Positions 49,850-61,500 of a stretch of 64,000 bases of DNA are shown in pieces (positions within the stretch are counted from its first letter, which is position 1; each line of letters starts with the position of its first letter). The translations under genes and the position numbers were made by a program. Below the pieces are notes generated by a model, which was not told the DNA's origin, did not search any database, and was given only the letters and a program-made list of their open reading frames with translations. Source of the stretch: Stichopus chloronotus (Eukaryota > Echinodermata > Holothuroidea > Aspidochirotida > Stichopodidae); assembly GCA_021234535.1 (NCBI GenBank), contig CM037830.1, positions 37,200,937-37,264,936 of the forward strand, given 5' to 3'.

Positions 49850-50280
49850 TTAAGCTCAAATTTAAATTTATATAAGAATTCATCAAATGTGGATTCATGA
49901 TCGTGCTTCTTGCTATCATAAATAGATATCTCATCTGCAAAATTACAAACAAAAATTATAAGGATGACAGAGACCATTCCCATAGCCAAAGAAGAAATTT
50001 CATTTAAGTAATATTGTTTTCTTAAGATATGACTCTCTATATCAAGAAATCTGCTCATCAAATTAACAAAACATGCCCGAAACAGATGGTCAGTGCTCTC
50101 AATGGCGCTGTCATAAAATGAACAAGATTAACAATTATGTTTCCTAATAATATTTAAGATTTGATTGGTAGCAATAATGCTATGGAGAAATTTAAAATTG
50201 AAAATACTGAAGCTTTGATTCAGAGACGATGTCTTGGTATGCAAAAAATGTAGTCCATTCCCAATCGTTAATAGTACTGA
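49850..50280 (-). pseudogene. Non-LTR retrotransposon RT C-terminal relic (zf-RVT)
   Basis: Read on the minus strand from about 50270: WEWTTFFAYQDIVSESKLQY, then after a 1-base frameshift FKFLHSIIATNQILNIIRKH, an in-frame stop, then SCSFYDSAIESTDHLFRACF. The pattern F+hLH+ii.TN..L followed by a C..C-like pair and HLF..C is the zinc-knuckle region after the reverse transcriptase of L1/Tx1-like elements. The frameshift and stop show it is dead. It sits between RLR-A and RLR-B, inside an AT-rich repeat tract. Confidence 0.7.
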
Positions 50281-50400
50281 AAATGAATCAAATTATTAAT
50301 TTTTCTAATCATTTAATTTGATTAATGAAATTCTTGTGTTATTAAATTGTGAAGTTGTTTTATCAAATTAAAATCGGATGTTTTTTTCATTTGAATGAAA

Positions 50401-51229
50401 TTTTAAAAAATGTTAACATGGCTTTAATAGGTTTCCGTAACTATTTTTTCAAAACTTTGAAATGTTTTGAATAGGTGATTTACAGTGTACTCAAGTTACA
50501 CTACCTGTCGTCTGTCTGCCTTTCCTACTGTAGAGGACTTTGCTCCTGTGGAATGCTGTAGCAACGTTTGGTGATGTATGAAGCACACGGCACTCATTCA
50601 TGTCATGAAATGGATCCAAAGCAAATGTTGGAGGTGGGTGGGGAATAGGGCCGGATTGGGGTAAAGGTCTTCTGGGAGGGACTCTAAGCCGAGGTTCATA
50701 TGCCGAGGTTCGCTTTACGCAGGCTTTTTAACATATTGCTATAAAAGGTGGGGTTATTTGGATCTATATTTTAATCTGATACCAATTTTCCCTGTGCCAT
50801 AGGGCAGCAGCAGGCATTAACCTGGTGGATACTGCACCATCTACCTCCCACGCAAGTTTGAAGGTCAGTCAACATGCCGTCTAGGAGATCGTGACCCATT
50901 CTCTCAGAGCATTTTGTCGATTTTACCTTATGACCTTTGGTCTTCTGACGTCATCAGTATGTCCACAAAAAAAAATTCTTGTAACGTTTACTTCACACAT
51001 ATGGTATAAAGTTTCACAACTTAAAGACATTTCACACATCGAGAAGGGATAATGCTAAAATGGGTTTTTCGGTGACCCTTGACGCCATTGGTCAGGCGCC
51101 TGGTAAGGCCCACTGAACCTTAAAAAAAAAAAAAAAACAGAGTGTAAAAGCGCAGGCTACCCTGTGTCAATTTTTCGACTTAAGCAGTTATTTTGAGTAC
51201 AATACCCCTTCCCTGCATACTTTGTCCAG
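50401..51229. other. Non-coding spacer before the RLR-B upstream region
   Basis: I see no exon, RNA or mobile element that I can name. It contains an A run near 51125 and ordinary AT-rich DNA. Homology to the region upstream of RLR-A begins at about 51230. Confidence 0.4.
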
Positions 51230-51342
51230 GGATGAGATAATGAAGAAACACGGCAATAAGTCATCCTCGATGCTATCATGCTACAGTAAGATTATGGCAA
51301 ATGATAAAGGTTGGTTTAGCGGAAAACCTTTTCAGTACCATA

Positions 51343-51435
51343 ACACGCTATGCAACTTAATGGCTACCGTAGTCCACAGCGGGAAATCCCAGGTTGTATG
51401 TTTTTGGACTGCAAGAGAGGGGGAATTCCCACATG
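51343..51435 (+). promoter_or_regulatory. Paired kappa-B-type sites upstream of RLR-B
   Basis: GGGAAATCCC (51381-51390) and GGGAATTCCC (51421-51430) both match GGGRNWYYCC. They are 40 bp start to start, in the same order as in RLR-A and after the same TTAATGGCTACCGTAGTC. Homology to RLR-A continues past the sites (for example GTGGCCTTCACTGA near 51573 and 29125), so the duplication copied this region with the gene. It is about 1.2 kb before the ATG at 52589. Confidence 0.6.
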
Positions 51436-52557
51436 TGATGCAACTGCTAGGCTAGACAAACTGTAACATAGCTTTTCAATGACATGTGTACATACGGCTT
51501 TGCTCGGTGAAACGTAGCTACACATTCACTGTTATAACATAATACCAAGTAAGCTTTTGTGTATTCGGGAGTGGCCTTCACTGAGTCGAATCCCGTCGGT
51601 TTGTTTTTTGGCTGAAAGATTGTGGCATGCTTGGATATCTGGGTCGGTTGAAAGGCGCAATATTCAACTTGAAGTTCACTGAGTAAGTTCAGGTAGGCCC
51701 ACATGTAAAAAGGAATCAGTGAATATAGGCCTATCATTCTTAAAATCGGGTGACATCGGAGATCTGAAGACTGGTATCTGTCAGATGTTGTGACGCAGTT
51801 CAACCAGTGACGTGATCATGATGTAGGCCCAACTAGACCAAATCATATTCATACAGAGCGGTAAGAGGGTTAAAGGCTGTAACTCATAACCCTTAGCTAT
51901 ATATTTTTACCTTCTGGAGAGCAAAATTTTCAACTGGTTCTAAGTTACAGTACTCTTTGATTGATAGCACACTGGAAAGATGCAGCGCAGCTCGTATTAC
52001 ACAGCGTACACAGGGATCCGTTGTTTTGATTACACATGTTGACGAATTTAAGACAGGCTGTGGGAGGGGCTAGACGAAAGTGGTTGGGAGAATTGAAACT
52101 GTCTGGGGTGATGAGTTTTTGCCTTTGTGAAAAATTCCAGTTTAGAAAACATTTTTCATAACAACATATGAGCTGTTTAAAAATCTCCAGATTTGGAAAG
52201 TGATCTACAGGGTTTCTTGTGAGAACCCCGACTACTCGACATTCTAACAATTAATAAGGTGGGCAAGTCTGAATTTCTGTTTCTTTGTTAACAGTGTATG
52301 CATGCATACTACAGTATAGCTCTGTAGTGTTAGCCAACAACTTGATAGCATGTTTGCAATCAGATGGACTAGAAACAACTCATTTCACACCATGTTATGA
52401 GCCACATATACTGTATGAAAATATCCAAAAAGATTTCTAAGCCATTGTTGCAATTTCTCAGTTGTTTGTGATGTGCTGATGATTTTGTTCTACCTTGCAG
52501 ACACTATAATACTCTGCCAGCAGTATTTGGATCCAAGTGTTAACAATTATCATCAGC

Positions 52558-52572
52558 ATGGGACTCTCTTAG
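52558..52572 (+). promoter_or_regulatory. Four-codon upstream ORF in RLR-B leader
   Basis: ATG GGA CTC TCT TAG encodes Met-Gly-Leu-Ser, the same peptide as the RLR-A leader with synonymous and stop-codon changes only. It ends 16 bp before the RLR-B start codon. Confidence 0.45.
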
Positions 52573-52588
52573 ATCACTCTTAACCACG

Positions 52589-55500
52589 ATGGCTTCCTTA
52601 AGCAGTGAAAATACTCCTGGGAAAGTGTCGCTCATAAAGGAAGTATTCAGAAAAATATTGCAGCAACATCTTCGACTGGATAGTGTATTGTTGGGAGAAC
52701 TAATTGCTAAACAGCTTCTTACTGGAGGTAACATTTTCCATTACGTAAACGTATTTTTTTTTTGCCTGAATTCTACTGAAAGGCAGAGAATTAGCAAGGT
52801 TACCATGGAAGTGGACATATGATGGACAGCTGATAAATTGTGTCTTTGTTCATGCCTTCTCATGATCAAACTTAGCCCTTGAACAGGGTTATCGAATGTT
52901 GTAATGATCCTAAGCCATGTAATGCACAGCCCTGTTCAAGGGCTAGATAGAACCTGTCATTGTGCAATTGAGAAAGACTGCAATATGTTTGTATGAAAAT
53001 GTGGTTCTGTATCCATTCTTTGCCCATTTATTTTTGTTGAGAAAGCTAGTTGACCTAGCTGTCTCAGGCCACATTATCATTTTAAAGCAAAACATTTGGA
53101 GTTTGCCACTCCGCTTGAATGATAAATATAATTGACTGAAGTTGTTGTTGCAAGTACATTACCTTGTGGAATTCACTTGTGTCATGAGATCCAGAGCCTC
53201 TCTGCAGAAAGTTCAAGTTAATGCAACTTCCAATAAATAAGTTTGATTGTTTCCTTTTTACCTGAACATATGGGATGATGACATACATATCTGAAGAACA
53301 TTATGGTGCATTATTACAACAGTTTCATCCTATCATGCAATTTTTAAACTAATGCTTTTGTGATAGAAATAAAGGCCTATGAAGCAATATTGAGAAATTG
53401 TACACCCCTGTATGCAGGGGTGTGCACTACAAATTTATGCATTGTTGGGGAGTATCTTCCAGCTTTCAACATGTATGGTGTCCGAAGTTCTAATTTTGAA
53501 GAAGAGCAACTGTGAGATGTCTGGTGAGATATAGGCTAGCATTAAAGGCACAATTAATCAATTTTGGAAGGTACACATTCACCTATAACCAAGTGTGTGG
53601 ATCCATCTACAAAGGTGAGGGAGGGACTTTTCATCATCTGTCCTGATTTAAACAGTGATTGAAAGAGTTCACCTTCCAATTTCATAGTTTAAAAAAAGAA
53701 GAGAGAAAATTGGAATTTGCATCAGTATATAGCAAATGTGCAATGTTTGGACACAATTTAGCTTTTATAAAACATATGGTCTAATTGCTACAAACATTAA
53801 TTGAAAAATTGTAAACATTCAGTGGAATTGACAATGTGGATGTTTAAAGTCGAGAGGTGTGTTCAGTGTTCTATATTTTAAGTCAATAATCACAGTTTTA
53901 GGTTTCATCATTTCAAAAGCGTGAGAATGGGGGAGACAGGAGACTTTTTTGATGCCCCTTCCAGAAAAGTGCACATGCCCACTGCACACCCCTCCCCCAC
54001 ATCCCTCCATTTGCCACTGACTATATGGCAATTTTATGATAAGCAAGCATTCACATAATGAGAGAGTGCAGTAGACCAAAAATACGAGGGTTGTCACTCA
54101 TATAAAGAAAGTTAATTGTTTAAACCCCTTTGTCAGGGTGGTTACGTCGGTTAATATACAGTGTAGGTATATATTAACCGACTGTTTTCCAGCAGAGACA
54201 ATTCCACATTGTCAATTCCAGCTGAGTAAAGGTCAGCTTTGAATCACATGTTACCCCCATCTCTTAGAAGTTATTTCTTGCTTTGTAACATATCATGTTT
54301 AGAGACGAGCAAACATAACAGAAAGTTTAATTTTTTATCTGTTTGGCAGCTGCAACACATGCGCTTGTAATTTGTATTTCGTTCACACAGAGGAAAGTGA
54401 AGAGATTGCCTTGAAACAAGCAAACATCAGCAATGCTGCAGGAGTGCGCTTACTGTTTGACAAGCTTCCACCATCAAGTGACATCAAATTTCTCAAATGT
54501 CTGGACGACAGCAGTGAGTATACACTATTGAAAAGTCTATGTCATTCACAGGAACAAATATGAACAGTAGTCTATGTAGTGGTACGCATAGCTCTGGGTG
54601 AGGTTTTAAGTTAGGAACAAAAACATTCTTTAGGCTATTAATACAATTTGTATATTTCTTGTTGTTTGTTGTTATTAGTTACCTGTCGTCTTACTTTTAC
54701 TGGGCTTATTAAAAGTGATTGCACATTCAGTGGCTTGCAGTTAAATTAAACAATATCGCATTTCATGCATAACAGATTCTACATAAATTAAAGCACATTT
54801 ATCTGGAGAAAATGATTTTAAATTTTTTTTTTCATTATTTTCAATTTGTATCTCTTTAGATGACAAAAGCAATAAATTATTGGCTTCTTATATCCTCGAG
54901 GAGCAACCTATACCAGCCCTCAGTGATCAACACCAGAAATTTTGCAAAGTGTTTGAGGCTAACCTTCCTAGCTTGATTTCAATGCTAAAGCCAGGTGAAG
55001 TGTTGGATAAATTATACCAACATCTAAGCCAAGAAGTGATCGAGGGAATTGAAGCTATTGAAGAAAGATACAGCAAGCCCAAAGCAGCCTTGCATCTCTG
55101 CTTGAGTTTGCTCCGATGTGCCTCGGACTGGCCGTCGGCTTTTGTAGATGTCTTGGAAAAAGATAATTACGACTTTAGCAATTTTGCAGAGTTGAAAAAT
55201 AATGTACCGATTAGAGATGGTAAGCATGTGCTATTGCAACCATGGATATTCACAAGCATCCTGGATGCTCTTGCAAAACTGACTGAGTCAGAACTCAAGG
55301 TTCTTGAGACTATTTACAAGGGTGCTGGGCCCAGGAGGGCAGTGGGGGGAAGTTTTCCCTATGCCTTTCTGCCAGGTCCCGTTTTCTTCTGTGAAAAATA
55401 TTTAGAGGGCCATACATAAATTTGGGCACATTAATGTATAAATGTGTATATGATGTACAATGGAAATGTTACAATGACCCCATCATGCCAGAGACAAAAA

Positions 55501-58500
55501 AAAAAATTGACTAGAGAAAAAAGTTCATGGCGCAGAGAGAAGAAAAGCAGACCATGATAATCTATTGCAGCAGATTAAATAATCTGTCATAACGGATTTA
55601 ATGGATGGAGCATTCGTTAGAGAGAAAAGTTCACTAGTCCAAAGTTCCACTATATAGATCAAAGATTCACTAGATCAAAGGACTACGAGATTGAAGGTTC
55701 ACTAATTGGAACATTTTCAATAGATCAAAGTTTCACTAGTTCGGACTTTTTCAATAAATTGGGGTAACATAAGTTCGATCTTCCTTCTATCTACTTTTCA
55801 GTCTAGCAAAGATTCGATGTAGTGAACATTCAATTAACAAATCTTTAATCAAGCAAACCTTCGATCTAGTGATCCTTCGCTGTGATGAATCTTCGCTCGT
55901 GTGAACCTTCGAACAATGGACTTTGATCTAGCGAACCTTTGATCCAGCAAAACTTTGATCCAGTGAACCAGCCCTCATGACCAATAAATTAGTTTTAAAT
56001 TCCATGGTCATCCTAGTCTGAAGTTGACCCTAGCCAGTCAGACACTACAGGCCTATAGTATTAATTCTATTGGCATATATTTCAGGGGTGAGTTCACATT
56101 TTCTGTAAGAATAGGACACTGAGATAGGTACATAGTTTTACAATAAGATGAGTTATTCTTTGAACAACTAGGCTTTCCCAGGTTCCTCAACCTCATCCCT
56201 GTGTGTCCATTAATCAAGTTCGCAGTGTTTGAAAATAATTTGCAGTATTAAGAAAACTATGGACAAAAATGTTAAGATTCTAGGTGTTTTGGAGATGTTA
56301 CTTCTTGCAGCCTTGATGTGATATGAAAACTCACAATATTATCTTGTTCCTTGAACAGCTCAACAGCTCCCAACTAGTGTTCACAGTAATTTTGAAAGAG
56401 ACAGTGATTCTTTCACCAGAACTCAAAGTTTTCAAGATGGCTACCATGAAGAGATGTCTCCAGGAGACATGCATGCTGCCTCTTTACTTGAAAGAGAAAC
56501 AGCACCAGAGACCAACCAAGAAGAATTAAAAGGCAAAGGTAAATGTTGGTAACATTTACTAACACGACTTATTGAAGGAAATGCATTGTGGATTTTTTCA
56601 ATTCCCTGCTCAAAAAGGACTTTGAAAATGAACAAGTGATTCCTTATAATTACTACAAATCAAAAGCTGACTCACAGAAAATGCTAAGAGTGAGATAAAT
56701 TTACAACTATGTTATAATCTCTCGGTATTGATTTTTTTTATTTAATGTAGAGCATAAAACTTGTGTGTGTTGCACTCAGTGAGGTCTTTGTGAAATCTTA
56801 GCTATGTAGACAATGTATTAAGTGGAACATTTGTGATTGGTTTACTGGCTCAATGCTGGGAAATACTACGAATAACCACATGCTCACCTTCAAAATTGGC
56901 AAGTAAAAAAAAATAAATACCTACAATGTGTGTTAACTGCTAATAACCACTGAACATACAGTTAGGAGCTGTACGGTGACCTGCAAAAAGTGAGTTGGTA
57001 TTTAGCGAATTTGTTGGATTGTGGAGACTTTGTTGCCGCGTCTTGGTGATGATGAATTAATTGTCCCTGGAAAAATTGCATTGTACCATTTTGGCAGTCC
57101 ACGTTTAACTTACTTCATTGACTATCAGCTATTGCAGCTGTACATGACTTAGCTAGGCCCCCTAGGAATGTCCTACCTTGTAAAGTAGTTCACACAGAAT
57201 GTTCTACTTATAGAGCCTTCAGCACCTCCTAAGGCCAACATCTTGCTTGTAGCAGAAAAAATTGTACTTTTGTTACTTACTTTTGTTACTGAAACAAACA
57301 TGCATCTTACTGTATAGTGTCAAAGCTCTCAGCACTGTTTGTTTTGAAGTGCACAAAATTAATGACAGAGCAATGTCTAAATACAGATTGATATTTCTCA
57401 ACTGGATCGCAAAGTTGAGCCTGTACAATTGAAGGGAAATGAGGCACTCGTTTTAAAGGGGAAAAAAATTGTAGTTTCAAAATCAATACATGTGGACACA
57501 GAATGAAAGATTTTCCCAAATAAGAAAGGATGGTTGCCTTCTTTTCAAAAAATAAGTTGCTCACAGATAGAAATTCAGTTTGCTCAAGGACAATTTATTC
57601 ACCCAAACTTTCAAACATTCAAGTAAACACATGTTGCACATAATCAGTAGAGGAAACAAAGCTATTGGTAATGTTTTTTGGTATTACTGATTGATTTAAC
57701 AAAGATAAAAATTAATTGTATGCCATGATGTTGCACTGTTAATGCCCCCTTTCCCTTTAATATATATAGTACAGGTAGTACCATATTGCAGTATCCAATT
57801 TCTTTGCACTTAAGAAAAAATAAAAAATTGTAAGTCACCTTTATTTCTAAAATTGTTTTCTTGGATTTGTATTTTCAGAAACAGTAACAAATGAATCAAA
57901 GTTCACTGGGTCTGCTGCTTCAGGGACATCAGAAAGTAACACATCAAAAGATTCTTCTCTAGATTTCTACCAATCTCTACGGACGTTTCAACGAAAGATC
58001 GCAGAGCCGGCTTTGAAGAAGCTGAACACTCTACTGGTGTCTCCCACGGGTACAGGAAAGACACACGTGGCTGCGTACATTATAGATCAACATCTTAAGG
58101 AACTAGAGGCAAAGAAAGTCAGGGGAAGGGTAGTCTTCATTGTTCCCACAGTAAGTCTACCGGCATTAATAAACTGGGCCTCTATTGGCTGCTTTTATTT
58201 ATGTATAAAGGCAAATCAAGGAATATCGAGAATGCTACATCTGCCTTGTTTGTGACTATCAAATTAATGAATTTTCATCGAACATTGAGAAAAGAAGGGA
58301 TACTTACCTCTGTTTTCTGTATACTGTACCTGTATATTTACTCAACTCTGCATATAACGTTGATGACCATGTAAGAGATGATTATGCTATGTTTGACACC
58401 TTTTGATGCCGAAAGACTTAAAATCATTTTGCTTTTGCAGGTGAGATTAGCCAAACAGCAGCAGAACAAGTTGGAAGAACTGATTGGTTCCAAAAGGAGA

Positions 58501-61500
58501 GTCATAATGTCTGTTATTGGTGATGACATTGATGTCAACTGCTCGCTGTTGTCGATAATGACAGCAGAACATGTGTGTGTGACAGTGATGACGGCACAGG
58601 TCTTTGTTAATGGAATGAAGAAGACATCGCCTGCGGAGACCGTCCATCTGGAGGACGTCACACTGCTCATCCTTGACGAATGCCATCACACTACGGTAAT
58701 TTGGAAACATGTCCACATGCAGACTTACCAATATACACACATTTTGAGTGTGTTGCAGACATGTTACGCTTCTCACATACTGTTGACAATCTATCACATG
58801 CATAACAGAATCATCTGAACTTACTACTTACTTGAAAAGGCCAACTTGATGGTGAGATTCCCAATACCTGTTATCACAACAAAAAATTAATCAGAAACAT
58901 ATTAATGAATATAGAAACAAATTAATTTGTGATTACAATTAACAATTTGTTACAACAGGTTAACAATTCATTGTAACAAATTATAAATTTGTTATTACAA
59001 ATTATCAATTTGTTATTACAAATTATCAATTTGTTATTACAAATTATTCACTATTCTAAATGAACAAATTTGTATAACAAATCAATAATTCATTATTGTA
59101 AATTATTAACTTGTTATGACAAATTAATTTTCTGTTATTAAAAATTATAATTTTTTACCAAAAATTATTAATTTGATATTACAAATTATTATTTTGTAAT
59201 TGCAAATTAACAAGTTGTAAGAAATGATAATTGCTAATTGCATGGCACTAAAATGCTTTCCTAAGAAGTGCTTTTTCTCCTCAAACAGTTTTAAATGTCC
59301 AACAGATGAAGTCATGTGGAATTTAAAGCAATCAAAGTTAATTGAAGCAGTAAGGAAAAAGTTTAAGCACACAATTTTTCTAGTGAACATTCTTTCCTTC
59401 TTTATGTTCATGGGCAATAGTTTAATTACATAACCATTCCATACTTGACAGGCCCGTAGCCAGCCCATGCATGTGGAGGGGTGGGTCTTCTTTCCAAGAT
59501 GTGGACCTTTTTCCAAATACAGAAGAGGCTGGCCTGTGCCGTCAGCATGCAGTTGCCAGGGGCCTGGGGGCATTTTCTGGGGAAATTTTGAAATCTGCAG
59601 ATTTACTGCAATCTGGGGGATTTTAGAGGACTACAAAAGATCTTCTGTCGTAGACAATTTACATAAATAGTAGACACAGGGGCATAGCCAGGAATATGTC
59701 AAAGGGGGTACGAAATCGTGAAGACTATCTAAGCTGAGCTCCACCATTGGTTGGCGCAGAGCAAACAAGAAAATTTTGAGTTTTGCAAACCCCCCAGATG
59801 GCCGGAAATAGCCTTTTTCAAGCCTTTTCAGTTGCATGAACCCAGCCTTGAAATGCAGATCTCATGTCTACAATTTCTCAATTACTGAGAAAAAAATTAG
59901 TCTGTGAAAAATGATGCAATGCCGTGATGTGCATTCAAAGAAACGTTTGGCTCTACAAACCACTCAGATAGTAGAAAATGGCCCTTCCTGGGTGTTTTAC
60001 AGTCATACATACATGCTCCCAACCCTGCATTCCACCCCTGCATTCCACCCCTGCCTTGGTAGGCCTGCCGCATAAATTGAGGGAATTACTGTTTAGCGAT
60101 ATCGCAGGAAAAAAGCAAAAATGAGATCAAGCAGGGTCGCCCTATTTGCCCACCTTTCCTTGGCTATGCCTATGCTCCTGGGTATTTCCGGCAAAGACCT
60201 AGAAAAAATACCACAATATGGCCGGGGGGGGGGGGGGCAATCGCCTCCATCGCCCCTCCTTGGCTACGCTCCTGAGTAGACACTCTTTGGTAGTTGTGGC
60301 AGTTTGGACAGGGCTTAAAATGTACCGACTGCACTCGACTACAATTTAACATATTTAATCAGGTCCGGCAACGGCTTACGACACAACTGAACTCTAGTGG
60401 TGGAACCGGTCACACCACCACGACCACAGCAGACGCGGTGGGTGGTCGCCGTCGTGTCACAGGTTGTTGTGGCAGTGTGTCCCGGGCTTTGTATTGCATC
60501 TAGTTCAAATATCCACGGTCACAATGACATAACTGTGCATGCGCGTTTTTGAGCTTATTATCTCATCACCCCACATAGTATATGTATGTGGTGATGAGAT
60601 ATTGTGGTCAGTTTCGGCCTGTGTACATTTTATGACATAAGTGGAAAGGTTTTATCTTCCTGCTAAAAGTGAACGGAAATTTGGCCTCAATATGTCAAGA
60701 TAAAAAATATTTCATAACTGACCCTTCAGACATAGGGCTGGAAAAAAGGACCTCCTTCAAGTTGGGGTGGGTCGTTCGAATGCTCCGACCCTCTGGCTAC
60801 GGGCCTGCTTGATATGTTTATAGTTCGTTTTTTTTTTTCAAAGCAAAAGCAGTAAAGAAGCTGAGTAAAAGTTTACTACTTTAGGGTGCAGTGATATGTG
60901 GCAATATATTAAGCAAGTCTTGAGCTTCGTTTCTTTTGTTTATACCTTTCGAGAACAGGTAGGTGACACAACAAATTGACAGATCTTTTTATAAATTACA
61001 GCACACGTGAGACTGTCTGCAGTGACCTGCTTAACATGTAACCTGTTTTTTATCTCAAATTTGTAGAAGGACCATCCTTACAACAGCATTATGAGGATTT
61101 ACCTACAAAAGAAAAAGTGTACAGCGAGGGGTGACAAGTCATTACCTCAGGTTAGTGAACATGAAAGTCTACTGTGGCTACACACTACAGACGGTGGCCA
61201 TTCATCTGGCTTTCTGCCACAGTGTCCATTTTTGTTTTTGTTACACCTTGTCCATATATTCCCGTTCGCACGGCCCCTGAATGTTCCTCCATCATCTGGT
61301 CTGGGACATGCAATGCAAACTTAATCAACTATTCATAGTTGCAAGAACAAGCCCTTAGTCATGTGAACACAGCACTTCCCATGTTTCAAATGTTTAATCT
61401 TTCAAATTATTAGGATCTGATTAAATTAAACATACCATGTTAATACCCACAAAGCTTTGAATCGTAAGTCATCGCCTTTGTTTGCAGATTTTTTCTGTGT

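Noticed and set aside
55220..55419. C-terminal extension of RLR-B exon 3 as part of the main protein
   Set aside because: A good donor at 55220 and exact length agreement with RLR-A exon 3 (360 nt) show this is intron; kept only as a possible isoform.
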